The notes: generated by a model not told the origin, from the sequence alone. Positions 42,162-54,104 are shown, counted from the stretch's first letter. The stretch is 64,000 nt of DNA from Tridacna crocea (GCA_943736015.1 OX031071.1:33946619-34010618); one strand, 5' to 3'. Numbers and translations: made by a program.

Positions 42162-42721
42162 AATTTTAACATGACACTTGAATTCGGCTCTATAAACACT
42201 GTGCAACAAAAGAGTGGTAGTAAAATCCGTGACATTCCATAACATCATTCTAAATAGAGTGACGTCATTCTGTATAAGTAAGTAATATAATCTGCAACCT
42301 CGTTTTTACTCTAAGTATCAACTTGTTTTCCTTTCATTAAAGATTAGTCATGTTAGAATCAAAATAATCTTCCGTCTATCATGGTTTATCATTCAATAAA
42401 CCACATTGTGAGTTATGAGGTGCAATGATTAAACCAGTCATGCTATCGCCTTAATGGATTATTTATTGTACATTATAACTCACAACTGTGGTTTATTGAA
42501 TTAAAGACCACGATAGAAAGAAGACAATAATTTCTTAAATAGCAAAATGTTTTGACCCATGTCTGCCTGTAATAATGAACTCTTTGGATTAACGACAAGC
42601 AATTTCGTTGAAATGATATCCCCCGCCGAAAAATACCTTTTTTGAAACAAACGTATAAGAGGTATTGTGTTTTGCATGTACATGTGGCCTTTTTGTTATT
42701 GGTCCATGATGAAATTATACA
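42162..42721. other. Unassigned DNA with an inverted pair
   Basis: ACCACATTGTGAGTTATGAG near 42399 and TTATAACTCACAACTGTGGT near 42473 can pair. Each is next to a related TTCAATAAACC/GGTTTATTGAA. The arms are about 25-40 bp with a loop of about 55 bp. No gene. Confidence 0.45.
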
Positions 42722-42948
42722 TTAACCCTTTCCCAAACAATCCCTGGTTTTTACGGGTCAGGAATAGTAGCCTTTTGAAAACATTGTGGGAAAGGAGAAA
42801 ATGCTAGTAACCAGCATTTTCTCCTTTTCACACAATGTTTTCTACGCTGTCATATACCAAAATCATCATTTTAGCAACTGTTAATTTTTCACCTGCAAAA
42901 TGCTTTCAGTTTGGTCTGGTCCAAAATTTGCCGTTTGGGAAAGGGTTA
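42722..42948 (+). mobile_element. TTAA hairpin MITE, CCC-AAACAATCC subfamily
   Basis: TTAACCCTTTCCCAAACAAT to GTTTGGGAAAGGGTTAA. The terminal A/T to C/G change (TTTCCC and GGGAAA) is present at both ends, as in 49642-49870 and 48851-49078. Confidence 0.85.
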
Positions 42949-43477
42949 AGCTCCCTTGTTACATGGCACAGGATTTCATTACATACAAAAATATAAAACA
43001 GGTCCATAACAGGATTATACATTAAGTACCCTTTTTGCAGAACTCCGCATTTCATAAAATGAAAACAAATAAAGGAAATATACATAAACCCCCCTTTTGC
43101 ATGACATAATATAATGACATAATTTCATATGTGGTGGAAAAAAAAGTATCAACTGACTATCCAATGGAAAACGTGCATGAAGTTTCATCAATTTTTGTCA
43201 AGGACTTTAGAAGATATCCTTCTCACAATATAAGCCGCCATACTGCTGCCATTTCAAGCAGGTAGCTACAGACGATAACATGTTGAAATTTGTAGCACCT
43301 GCCTGGGTAGCTGAATGGATATATGGTATTACTTGTGATAAAACGTTTACGAACAGACTGATGCATGGAGAGACGAATGCACAATTGACTCATTGGTCAC
43401 TGGCTTTGATCAACCAATAAAAATATGAAGTTCTATGAAAATATGTGCAAAAGTTGGAGATACACTGATAACTATTT
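42949..43477. other. Unassigned DNA
   Basis: No gene or repeat evidence apart from low-complexity A runs. Confidence 0.35.
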
Positions 43478-43660
43478 ATACCACAACAAAATATTAGACT
43501 TGTCCATAATGTAATGGTATGTAGAGAACAAACTATATGTTGCTGGAAGGATGACATTAGTCTTTGACAAACCTGAAACTGTCGCGGGAAAAGAAAAAAA
43601 TACCACCATAGCTTTTTTTTTTCAAAATGTTTTCGCAGGTTTCCTTCGTCTTGTTTGTAA
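43478..43660 (-). mobile_element. TTAA hairpin MITE, heavily decayed
   Basis: ATATTAGACTTGTCCATAAT and GCGGGAAAAGAAAAAAATAC are recognisable. The palindrome is largely lost. Confidence 0.45.
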
Positions 43661-43839
43661 AATATTATTGATGCTTGTAACGTTACATGCTCCTATTCTG
43701 AGTGTATATCTCTATATAGTTCTTAATACTCTGTGACACCCAAGACGTAATGCATAATATTTCCATCTGAGGCATTTACTTTTGTGATACATGTCGAACT
43801 CTTTAACTAATTTTCATAATTCGAAAAAAGTGGTTTGAG

Positions 43840-44067
43840 TTAAATCATTACCACTCATCCCTACTTTTGACGGCCCGAAAAAAGAAGCCTTTAGAAAAAA
43901 TTGTGGGAGAAGGAGAAAATACTGGTTACCAGCATTTTCTCTTTTCTCCACAAAGTTTTCTATTCTTCACAAAACAAATTTCAAATTTTCAATCACTACT
44001 ATTTTGTCGTGTGCAAATGCTTTCTATTTAGACAAACCTAAAATTTTGTCTTTTGGTAATGAGCTAA
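43840..44067 (+). mobile_element. TTAA hairpin MITE at the edge of an inverted duplication
   Basis: TTAAATCATTACC to GGTAATGAGCTAA, hairpin on ACTGGTTACCAG. Its right end is included in the inverted duplication described at 44036. Confidence 0.78.
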
Positions 44068-44230
44068 ACTAATATTTTGGTCGTGAAGGTAATTTCGTCG
44101 TGTTAATTGGGATATAACCGTGTCGTCAGAAACTGAAAAGTTCGATCAAGAACGGTGTGGTTGTCTCCCATTTCAATGTCGCATTATATTCTACTAGGGA
44201 AACCCCCTTTCCTGTCACGGAAGTTCGTTT
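44036..44230. repeat. Inverted duplication, left arm
   Basis: About 190 bp, inverted at about 44740-44925. Shared words include GTAATTTCGTCGTGTTAA, TGTCGTCAGAAACTG, GGTTGTCTCCCATTTC and CCTGTCACGGAAGTTC. The arm begins in the end of the MITE at 43840-44067. Confidence 0.75.
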
Positions 44231-44329
44231 AGAACGACCCACATATGTACCAAGGTTGTCCCAAAATGCCGTAGAATCGTTCAGAAAGTAAGCCAAACAG
44301 AACGACACAGCCTTGAAACTCCACACACA

Positions 44330-44493
44330 AATAGTTGCAACTCAAAAAATGAAATTTGTAACCTGCTTGGTGGAGAACAGTGTGAGAAAAGGAGAAAATG
44401 CTGGTCACCAGCAGTTTCTCCTTTTCCCACAATCTTTTCTAAAGGATTCTTTCTCAGTGTCGTCAAAACCAGAGATTGTTTGGTAAAGGGTTA
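44330..44493 (-). mobile_element. TTAA hairpin MITE inside the inverted duplication spacer
   Basis: Hairpin GCTGGTCACCAGC with one-sided changes. The end is TTGTTTGGTAAAGGGTTAG. The other end is lost. Confidence 0.65.
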
Positions 44494-44739
44494 GGCCTAA
44501 CTCTTATTCTGATAAAGAAACAAAATTTAGAAGCTGACAGTACTATACAGAAATGTACTGCTAGAAATACAGGCAACTTCAATTAGTATAGATATTATTG
44601 TAAATAAATAAAAAGAAATGTACTGCTAGAAAAGAAATGTACTGCTAAAACAGCGTTACAAACTTTAATACTAGTTTTCGACCGGCAACTATAAAATACA
44701 ATTTAATGCAAAATACATACATGTATGTAGGACGTTTTA

Positions 44740-44925
44740 AAAGAACTTCCGTGACAGGAAATAAAAAGTATATGCGATTTTGAAATGGGAGACAACCACA
44801 CAGTCCCTGAGCGACTTTATCAGTTTCTGACGACACAGTTACGTCCCATTTAACACGACGAAATTACGTTCAGGATCAAAAGAGTAAATTGACTCATTAC
44901 TAAAAGGCAAAATCTTTTTTTTTCT
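44740..44925. repeat. Inverted duplication, right arm
   Basis: Reverse complement of 44036-44230 with scattered differences. Its outer edge again carries a degraded MITE terminus (TTGACTCATTACTAAAAGGC), so the MITE was already present when the duplication arose. Confidence 0.75.
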
Positions 44926-45189
44926 GATGAATTGTCTTTCAACGTATTTTTATAGGGCTTGAGCCTTTTATCAGAGACGGCACAGAATTTGAAGTCTGTT
45001 GTTGGACCCTGACAGTCCGCTTGTTTGGTCATGCCTACCAGTTGGAGTCTGTCTAGTGTCTTTAATTTGTATTTTCAGCTTTCTAAATAGATCGAGTTTA
45101 CATATTTGACACTGAAAGAGTTAGTATGTCTACTGGAGAAAGTCACTGCCGACTACACAAATCTGTTGATGTTTGAGTTGTCGCCATTA

Positions 45190-46499
45190 TTCATGGTGAG
45201 CTTTAGTGATCGTGTTGTGTCCAGCAACTATCGTGCGTCGGCCGTCGTCTGTCGTCATTTTTTATCTTGTGTACGCTCTAGAGGCCACATTTTCAGTCCA
45301 ATACCCAAAAACTTGGTCAAAAAGATTGGTTTGATAATATCTCGGACGAGTTCGAAAAGGAGTCAAGTTGGGTGAAAAACTATGTCACTGGGTCAACTCT
45401 TAGAAAAAAAAATGTGTACACTCTAAAGGCCACATTTTTAGTCCAATGCTCTTGAAAATTCTTTTGAATCCTTGCCTTGATAATATCTCATATCAGTTTG
45501 AAAATTGGTCATTCGGAAATTTGCTAAAAACTAGGTCATTATGTCAAATCTTAGAAAAAACTTGTGTATACTCAACAGGCCATATTTTCAGTTTAATAGT
45601 CTGTAAAGTTATTCATAATGTTTTTCTTGATAATATCTTTTACAAGCTTGAAAATGGGTCATGTCGGGTCAATAACTAGATCACTAGGTCAAATGTTAGA
45701 AAAAAACTTGTGTATGCTGTAGAGATAACACTTTCAGTCCAATACTCCTGAAAGTTGGACAGAATGTTTTTCTAGAGGATACTTTGGAAGACTTCTTAAA
45801 TGGATTATGTCAAGTCAATAACTACGTCAGGGGTTCAAATCTTAGAAAAACCTTATGTACGTTCCAGAAACCATGGATATGTTTGTCTTTATCTTGATAA
45901 TATCTTCGTTGAGTGTGAAAATGGGTCATGCTGGCCTAAAACTAATTCACTAGGTCAAATCTTTGAAAAACTTTGTGTACACTCTGGGATCCACAGTTTT
46001 AGTGTAATACTCCTTAACGTGAGTCAGAATGGTTTTCTTGATGTTATCTCGAAGCATTTTGCAAATGGGCCACGTCGGGGCAGTAACTAGGTCAGTTGAT
46101 TAAATCTTTAGAAAATCCTTGTGTATGCCTTAGAGGCCACATTTTGTTTGTCCAGTACTCATGAAATGTGGTCAGGGTGTTTGTCTTCATGACATCCTAC
46201 GCCAGTTTGAAAATGGGTTAAGTCGGATGAAAAACTGTGTCAAATTTTAGAAAACCTTTGTGTATACTTCAGAGGCCACAATTAAAGTTCAATGTTATTG
46301 AAACTTTGTCAAAGTGTTATCTTGATGACATACATAAGTGTAGAAATAGGCTTGCGTACAAACTAAAGGCCTAATTTCCAATCCAATAAGTATGAAAGCA
46401 TGTTAGAAATGTTTGTTATAATATCTCGAAAGAGGATCCTATGTGGTCAAAAGGCTCAGGTGAGCGACTTCAGGTAAATCATGGCCCTCTTGTTTTTTT
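45190..46499 (+). mobile_element. Helentron-like element with AGGCCACATTTT monomers
   Basis: The degraded 5' end is GGTGAGCTTTAGTGATCG. Monomers carry GTGTACACTCTAAAGGCCAC-like words, about 140-150 bp apart. The 3' end is GGCTCAGGTGAGCGACTT...ATGGCCCTCTTGTT. GCTCAGGTGAGC is the inverted partner of the family's 5' GCTCACCTGAGC. Confidence 0.65.
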
Positions 46500-47848
46500 G
46501 GTTACACATTTCTGACTCTAGCTTTTTATCGTATTCGCTATTATCCTCTTCAAGTGTAATAGTTTCCAGTTCGGCATTTGGATTGTGCAACGTTAGGCAA
46601 TTACTTTTTTCTATTGCCCCACACGTAAGTAAACGAGAACACGAAAATTGTTCTGAAATTGATCGAATCATGAAAAACACGCCATTATTTTAAAGCGGCG
46701 GTCTATAAGTTGCAGGAAAAAGAGTTTCGTTTAAAGTCAAGACAATACTAATATTTTTTTTTAACAAAATTATTCTAGATTTTTTATTAAATTTGCCTGT
46801 TGGTTTCAATTAAAAATTGGTCTTTAGATTCACTGAATCAATGGCCCATATCAAAACATTTCGTACAAAACAATCCCCAGATTGCCTATAACAGGAGATA
46901 GTTCTTGTTTCTGATGCTGTATACTTTCAGAGATGGATCCTTAAAAGACTACTAGTTGATTTCTTCAGAAGAGTTACTCTTGTAGCAATAAACATTGAAA
47001 GAATCGGCTAAGACCATGTTGCGAAAACCCCTGAATGTTTAACTCCACAAATTATATACCATAGTTAGGTAGTTTAATATGTTGATCACTTCCCGGTTCA
47101 AATCAAACGACAAATCGCGCTTTGTTCGGTAGATAAACTTGTACTCCTTTGTCCCACCTATCCCCTTCATTTCCGTTGGCAAATAACATAGCTATTGTGA
47201 CCGCCGCACAAGAAGTTCAGATTGCACCGAAAGCGCAGTACGAGTTAGTTCTTAGACCATCGGTAACTTCCACGCTACAGACATAGTCTACTTTATGAAT
47301 GTCTCTATCTCACCGATTTCAAGTCCAAGACGACAGTTTTGCTACAAAGTGTTATCTTGCATCTCACAAAAACTGACATTCGGACATTTGCGTTAAGTGT
47401 AGTCTCGGATCAGTCTGCGCAATCTGCGTAGGTTAATCCAAGATGGCTATTTACAACTCCATTTGAATTAGTTTTTCAGTAAACTTGCGTAAAGAAAATA
47501 CATAAATACAGAAATGTCGTTCCAGATTAGCTGGCGCGGACTGCACAGATTGATGCGAGACGACACCTTAAGCAAATTTCCGAATGCCCATTTTTGGATG
47601 TTGTAGGCCAATTATGAGATTAAATCGGTCATCCTATTTTAGTAACAAACTGTTTTTTGTCTGTAAAGAATTTGTGTGTCGTAATTTTGTAAGGTTATAT
47701 TCAAATCCTAACAATATTGATGATTCACCTCACTTGTAACGTTATTTTGGTCATGCCACGGCGATATATCGCGTATTTTCTGGTTTTCAGCAGGAATACG
47801 CTCGGGCTCTGAACTGTTTTGTCCCACGATACTCCCATAAAAAAAAAC
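46500..47848. other. Unassigned DNA, low repeat content
   Basis: No recognised mobile element. A non-ATG frame around 47150-47288 (ending in a TAG) has ordinary protein-like composition but no domain, so it is not called. Confidence 0.35.
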
Positions 47849-48025
47849 AGTATATCCAGTGTGGCTCGAACCATGTCATGAAAAAATCTTGTCACGAAAA
47901 AAAACAGTATATCCAGTGTGGCTCGAACCGTGTCACGAAAAAACCAGTATATCCAGTGTGCCTCGAACAGTGTCAGGAAAAACCTAGTATATCCAGTGTG
48001 GCTCTAACCGTGTCACAAGTCCTAC
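47849..48025 (+). repeat. Tandem repeat, 40-bp period
   Basis: AGTATATCCAGTGTG occurs at 47849, 47906, 47946 and 47986, each with a GGCTCGAACCGTGTCA-like follow-up. Directly after it, GAGCCACGCAGG resembles a reversed SINE A-box. Confidence 0.75.
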
Positions 48026-48104
48026 ACTTTGCAAGTGAGCCACGCAGGATTCATGAAATCATTCAAAAGATCGCGTTCTAAACCGTGACTTTAATCCGAA
48101 AACA

Positions 48105-48185
48105 CCAAAATTTACTCGTGAAAATATTACCGATGGTGTCCACTCGATGAAATAAATTTCGATCTTTCACCGAGAAAAACAAATA
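48105..48185. repeat. Second copy of the 37.7-kb hairpin repeat arm
   Basis: GTGAAAATATTACCGATGGT and TCGATCTTTCACCGA match the arm at about 37725-37815. Confidence 0.5.
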
Positions 48186-48234
48186 TCCTCTACGTCATCT
48201 AGTATTGTAAATAGCTAAGTGGATAAGTTTAAGT

Positions 48235-48860
48235 AATAAAGAAAGTATTTCAGGATCAAAAAGAGCTGACAGAGATCGGAAAGTATGGAAATTTGGTCGA
48301 TATTAGTCTATAATTCTTGTGAAGGACATCACAGATCGCATAAGTCTAGATTTTTCTATGACTCATCCATAACTAAAAAATTGCAGACGACAAATTTAAT
48401 TTCGTGTCACTTTAACTTAACAGAAAACGAACCTGAGAAAACGTTTGATGACAATGCGGGAAAAGGAGAAAATGTTGGTAAACCAGCATTATTTTCTACC
48501 CTTCCGAAACGAATGAGCACTGCTGTGTGAAAAAGGGGGCTTAATGTATCTGAGAAATGTATTGGTCCAGATCAGTCTGCACAGTTCACGGAGGCTGATC
48601 TAGACCGAAACTTTTTGCTATCGATCAAATTTCTGTATGTCAAAGGACGTGTCTACCTCATGATTAAGACAGCTGTTTATAAAAGTCGCTAATATGAAAC
48701 CATGATTATGTGATGATTTGTCACAGAGATGCATTAAGCCCTCTTTTGTCAGAGAACGGCTAAAGTTATAATGTTTTAGTTACATTTATTTTGTTATCTG
48801 TAAGTGTTTTTTATTTGGACGAGTCTAAATTGTTGGCTTGTGGTAAAAAGTTAACCCTTT
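48235..48860 (+). repeat. Segmental duplication, copy 1
   Basis: About 600 bp repeated at 62985-63565 in the same order: TTTTTCTATGACT, a MITE 5' half, a CTTAATG...GATC-palindrome block, TACCTCATGATTAAGAC, then the MITE 3' end. Identity is about 75-80% by eye. Confidence 0.65.
48405..48854 (+). mobile_element. TTAA hairpin MITE interrupted by a GATC-palindrome block
   Basis: 5' half to about 48540 (GGAAAAGGAGAAAATGTTGG). Then an insert of about 240 bp containing CCAGATCAGTCTGCACAG...AGGCTGATCTAGACC. Then the 3' end from about 48775 to TTAA at 48854. The same interruption is found at 63186-63560. Confidence 0.6.
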
Positions 48861-49078
48861 CCCAAACGACAAATTTTAGACTCTTCTAAACTGAAAGAGT
48901 TTGCAAATGTCAATTTTAACTTTCATAACAATGGCAGAAAATTATCCGAACGGGCAGAAAACACTGTGGGAAAAGGAGAAATTGCTCGTTACGAGCAATT
49001 TCTCCTTTTTCCACAGTGTTTTCAAAAGACTTGTACTGCAGACACGTAAAAACAAGGGCTTGCTTGGGAAAGGGTTAA
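48851..49078 (-). mobile_element. TTAA hairpin MITE, GCTCGTTACGAGC tip
   Basis: TTAACCCTTTCCCAAACGAC to TTGGGAAAGGGTTAA. The palindrome is near perfect, with tip GCTCGTTACGAGC and CACTGTGG/CCACAGTG stem variants, both arm-symmetric. It shares its left TTAA with the preceding copy. Confidence 0.85.
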
Positions 49079-49641
49079 ATAGCTGAAGTCTTCTGTAAGA
49101 GGGCATAATCATTGCGGTAAACGGAAAAACATTCAGGTAGGATTGTTAGATTGGACATGCGTCAAACAGTCATGTGGATTTTAGAGAAAGCACTGCAACA
49201 ACAGAATTGAAAGTTGATATACATGCACCTGACTTTATTTTTTTTAATCTCATTTACGACCAGTAATACAAGGTATAGCTTTAAGGCCCGGGAAAGATTT
49301 ATAAAGAAAAAAAAAAAGGTTTTACTTAGTTTCAATATTAGGTTTTATTCTGCTCTCAGCTATATTATGGTTATATCCCTGCTACAGCTTATTTGTTGAT
49401 GTGTTCCCTGGTTGCAATATGTACTTTGGCACGATATGGTTAAGCCGTCGCGGCACACACGTGTTTTTTTTTTTTTATTCTACATGTATTTTACCAGAAA
49501 CTGCGAATATCACACGCCAAGGGGACTCTACTGTTTATCATACGCCACGTTGACTTCTAATCCGACTAAACTAGTCCTAAAATTGCATTTCATTTAGTTC
49601 ACGAACTTGATAATACTGATCATGATGAGCTGTAGTTAAAT
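49079..49641. other. Unassigned DNA
   Basis: No supported gene. A and T homopolymers occur. Confidence 0.35.
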
Positions 49642-49870
49642 TTAACCCTTTCCCAAACAATCCCTGGTTTTTTACGGGTATAAAATAGTAGCCTTTTGAA
49701 AACATTGTGGGAAAAGGAGAAAATGCTGGTAACCAGCATTTTCTCCTTTTCCCACAATGTTTTCTATCCTATCATAGACAGAAATCATCATTTCAGCAAG
49801 AGTTGAATTGTCGTCTGCAAATGCTTTCAATTTGGTCTAGTCCAAAAGTTTGTCGTTTGAAAAAGGCTAA
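49642..49870 (+). mobile_element. TTAA hairpin MITE, perfect palindrome
   Basis: Closest relative of 42722-42948. The hairpin pairs perfectly over about 33 bp per arm around GCTGGTAACCAGC. The right terminus is decayed (GAAAAAGGCTAA). Confidence 0.85.
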
Positions 49871-49889
49871 TGAACATACGGGGCCGTGG

Positions 49890-50112
49890 CTTAGCCTTTT
49901 CCTCAACGATCCCGTGTTTTGAGTTTTCTTCACAATTTTGAAGATCAGGCCTTTTGAAACGATTGTGAGAAAGGGAGAAAATGCGGCTTACCAGTATTTT
50001 TTTCCTTCTCTAACAATGTTTCCTACCCTTCCCAGTTACCTTTATTTTTTCGTCCGCAAATGTTTTGAACTTTGGAATAGTCTATAATATTGTTGTTGAG
50101 TAAAGAATTTAT
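49890..50112 (+). mobile_element. TTAA hairpin MITE, diverged, adjacent copy
   Basis: TTTTCCTCAACGATCCCG to TTGTTGAGTAAAGAATTTA. The hairpin is imperfect. Confidence 0.6.
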
Positions 50113-51264
50113 GCGTATGCAAAAAGTTCCGACCTAGATCAGCCTGTACAGTCCGAGCAGGCTGATCTGGATCGAAGCTTTTCGCTATTAGTCAATTTTA
50201 CGCATGTCAAAGGACCAGTCTACCACATGATTCAGTTATAGATCCACAGCTAATTGATGCCTGCTTGATATAATTTATTTGTAGTATGTAGTAACTGATC
50301 TCACAGAGACAGAAAAACAGACACCTGAACCATTAGACAGTCTGATCTGAATCTACACCCATCGCTATAGAGCACTGAATCGTGTCTGACCTTCTGTGGG
50401 TTATGTAAGAGAACACAAATATAATGGAGATAAAATATCACTTTTCCCTGAAAAGCAGACGATTATATTTTTAATCTGATCATGTTTCATTTCTTGTAAC
50501 CTGGTTAAACGCAAAGTTTGACTAATTTTCTCCTTTTTGCGCTGATCACGCGGTACAGATATGACAGAAAATAAAACGGGGATTTCTAAATTTAAAGTTG
50601 GTCAACCGAAGCCTTCGTTGATACATGTATACTTATATATGCAGCAATAAATTGTTTATTTATTTTTCTATTAACTACTATATTTTGGCTATTTTCTTCA
50701 CGTTTCCTTTCACCTCTGTATATTAGTCATTTCTTTAAAACATTCATCTTGTACTTAAAACAATACAAAACATTTCAACTTATTCTGATACTGCCATTGC
50801 AAGAAAACAGAGAAACCTCGACCTTTTCGAAAATAAATGGTATTTTTGTATATCTTAGTTGTCTAATGCAATGCCTTGTTGACATCCATTCTTGCTTTCT
50901 CTGTTTAACTCTTTCCAGCCAAATGTAGAAACCATATTTTTTTTTGCTGATGACATGGACCAAGATCAGACATCACATACCTGTAACATGCAGTCTGATC
51001 TTTAATCAATGCTGGCCGCCTGTTTACTCAAACGTACACGGTAAAACTCAACCTGAGTTTCAAAATGTTATGTTTAAGCTACTAAAGTTTTGTCTGATCT
51101 TGATCTGTGCAGCCAGATTACCTAGACGAACCTCAAAGATAAAAAGAAAAAAATAAAGAGCCAAAGCTGCCTCAGCTTTGGTGGATTGTAAGAGAGGGTT
51201 TTGTTGAAATCAGAACGAGTCGGAAGACGTAACGCTATTAAAAGCCTTGGTTTGTTTTTTATTT
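50113..51264. other. Unassigned DNA with GATC palindromic motifs
   Basis: CTAGATCAGCCTGTACAG...GCAGGCTGATCTGGATC at 50133-50174 forms a hairpin. Further motifs lie near 50340, 50959-50999 and 51092. CCAAAGCTGCCTCAGCTTTGG near 51162 is another short hairpin. No gene. Confidence 0.45.
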
Positions 51265-51344
51265 ACAAGATTTTTTGTTATATCTATATGTATCATTAGA
51301 CAGATACATCTAATTGTATCATTAGACATATATATCTATAGGTA
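51265..51344 (+). repeat. ATCATTAGACA tandem array, left part
   Basis: Units of about 25 bp with GTATCATTAGACA and ATATCTATA. The array resumes at 57411, so one array has been split by the CACTG-ended element. Confidence 0.75.
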
Positions 51345-51821
51345 CACTGTAAAAAATGGTAACGCGTGACGCGTTTCGAAAGTGTTCCATAGCGAAACAT
51401 TGCCGTTCAGAGGTGTGCAATACCAAAACACATGAGTTCACTAATTAAACAGTCGTTTCAAACTGAAACGGATGTGTTCCATAATGAAACGCGTGTGTTT
51501 ATTGCGGAACGCCTGCGTACAAAAATTAAACACCATTGTTTTGTGCTAAAGTTTAAAAAAATGTGAAGTAAATCATACTAACTCAATTTCTCATTAATTA
51601 TATTGAAATTTCATTGTAATATATAGCTTCGAGTGAGTTCTGATGACTTCAAACACAAAACTGTGTAAGGGGTGTTTCATTCTGAAACGCTGGTGTTCTC
51701 TTGCCAGCGAATTATGCACACTTACGCGTTTCAATCGAGAATTACCGTCCGCTCATGTGTATTGACGATCAAGAGTTTTGATGCCCTTTTTTAGGTCCTT
51801 TATTTTCGGTTCTAGGACAAT

Positions 51822-52002
51822 TCCCCCCGGACAATTGCTCCCCTGAGGACAATTCCCCCCGGACTATTGCCCCTCCCCCCCCACCCAGGACAATCCCCCC
51901 GGACTACTTCCAATGGTCCGGGGGGATTGTCCTCGGGGGCGGAATTGTCCGGGGGGGGCAATTGTCCGAGGGGAAATTGTCCAGGGGGCAATTGTCCTGA
52001 TA
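51822..52002. repeat. GGACAATTCCCCCC foldback repeat
   Basis: The left side has repeated GGACAATT(C/G)CCCCC-type units and the right side their reverse complements (GGGGGGATTGTCC, GGCAATTGTCC), so arms of about 80-90 bp can fold. It is strikingly GC-rich against the AT-rich background. Confidence 0.7.
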
Positions 52003-52739
52003 CGATTATTTTCCCCCATCCTCTGGTGTAGGCGACATCGAATTCCGTTCAGCTGCACTCAATACACATCATTTACTACTACTCTATGATTAAAATTTAT
52101 GTAAATAGAAACTTCTTTGAAGTGAAAATGACTATGCTTCATCGTCATTGCTCTATCTTGTCATAGATCTAATTCATTAATTAGCGAAGAAAAAAAAGAA
52201 CAACATTTGCACAGATCTATATCTAACTTCTGCAATAATGGGGAACTTTTTTATCAGACACAATGCTAATCTCTTCATTTTTGAAAAATCACTTTACAGT
52301 CATTTGTTCACAGTTGAGAACGTTATATTGACTGTATGTCTACCAGAATTTCACTCGACTGTATCTATAGGCTACCTTTCACCGTTCATTATCCTAATTT
52401 AAAACACGAACATGTGCTTTTTGAATGTTTTTTTTTCACATTGTTCGATTTCTATCTGATTACATAATTAAGACACGTTTTATCGTTGGTAGGATAATTG
52501 AAAATTTTGTCTCCTTCCAATGCTTCCTGTGCTGTGTCCCGAGTTCGCTTTTCATTTGCTCACGATTCATACGATAATTGTATAGACAGTTTAAAAATAT
52601 AGAATCAAACAGGAAAATTCGAAAGTTTCGATTTATGCATCAAACAAGAGTCCCACTACAAATGACTGACAATGGTGTTTAGACTATGGATTTATTTTGT
52701 ATGGAGCGAATTTGTAATGGGCCGAAATTTGAATTGGGC

Positions 52740-52798
52740 GATTTTATCCTAGGCCGAAACAACAACCGCCATTTTGAAGCCGAAAGATACAGATGCGG
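52740..52798 (+). ncRNA. Possible first exon of a spliced transcript (non-coding?)
   Basis: AACCGCCATTTTGAAGCC, which resembles common promoter-proximal sequence, is followed by a strong donor, GCGG/GTAAGT (52799). Candidate later exons are 53440-53567, 54719-54805 and one starting 56653. There is no coding frame across them. Confidence 0.3.
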
Positions 52799-53439
52799 GT
52801 AAGTTTGAAAAAAAAATAACGATATGTCTTTTACTTAATTTATGCATAGGATCTACACAAAGAACACGGTGTAAAGACATTGTCAACAAAATAGATCTAG
52901 TATAGTTGAAAAATAATGTTTAAAAAATGGATGCAGATCTAAATGAAAAGTGCAATTTTTTCAGGCGCCTTTCCTCAGTGCGTGAGCATAATAAAGCACA
53001 GCGCTGTAGATCCATGCAACGTCAGAGGTAACTAGATTTGATAAAAAATTAATGTCTTGAAATTTGTGTTTATTTCATTATTATCTGTCTCCCTTCATCA
53101 CGGAAGAAAACGTTTCATAGTAAAATCTAACTTTACTGCAAATAGATTTGTCTATAATGTTGATGACGTCAAATGATGTCATGTTTGACGTCATCTAAAA
53201 TATGTGTGCCAGAAGTCATAATTTGACACAGGATAATGAACAAACAATCATAAATCTAAGTGAAAAATAGCAAAGTTATCTGGGAAAAGCTTTTAATTTA
53301 GTACTGTTAGGATTGTCCTCATCAAAAGGTTTTTATTTTTAGATTTATAGCTTCTTTGGAATAAAATAACTCTTGTTTAGTTGTGAGTCCAAAGTTTTTA
53401 TTGGCTGCATGAAATGCTGATTCTCATCAAATTTTACAG

Positions 53440-53567
53440 ATTATGGCTGAATTACACTGCTTGCTCATACTGAAAATGGATACAATCCAGTAACCTACTA
53501 CCAGTTTATATGAAGAGGTTTGAGACCCTACTTGAAGCAAGATGCAAGATTGAGTAACACAGTAAAT
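53440..53567 (+). ncRNA. Possible internal exon
   Basis: Acceptor TCATCAAATTTTACAG and donor AAT/GTGAGT. It contains an ATG followed by a 16-codon frame. It is the second candidate exon in the CACTG element. Confidence 0.28.
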
Positions 53568-54104
53568 GTGAGTAAACTAAATTATGTTTGGTTTCTATAA
53601 AATACATCAGGGTTTTTCTTTGACTTTCTCAAACAGAGGTCATTTGATCCTATTTACATGACTGAAGGAAGGAAAATTATTAAATTTTTGCGGATAGATC
53701 TATATATTAAAGAAATTTTGAGGGTACCAATTAAAAAGAAAATAAGGAGTAGGGGAAAACCCTGATACATGTAGATTGTGTGGGTTTGACACTCTATTTT
53801 AAAATGTTTTCAAGTTACAGGATATGGCAGAGGCAACTTTCACCACAGAAGCTTTCTTTTATACTTTGCGTGCTCCATTTAATTGGACCATTGTTTGGAA
53901 GTGTATATAAGAAATTGAATTTGAGTGTTCAAGAATGTGAATTTGATTTTTTTTCAGATCATTTAGTCTCATTGCTGTCTAGTTTTGTTTTGAATATAAA
54001 GGTTGAGCATAGAGAAAGGTACATGTAGCTGAAGATTACATTGCTGTTTACCATTAAATTTAAAATTCTTTTGAAATCCACATTTTTTTCTAGGTAAGAT
54101 TCTA

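Noticed and set aside
47150..47288. Protein-like non-ATG frame (…AAQEVQIAPKAQYELVLR…)
   Set aside because: It is short, with no domain, no convincing acceptor and no duplicate. The evidence is too weak.
47870..48081. Open frame through the 40-bp tandem repeat
   Set aside because: The coding appearance comes from repetition. The period (40) is not a multiple of three, so the repeated peptide shifts frame.
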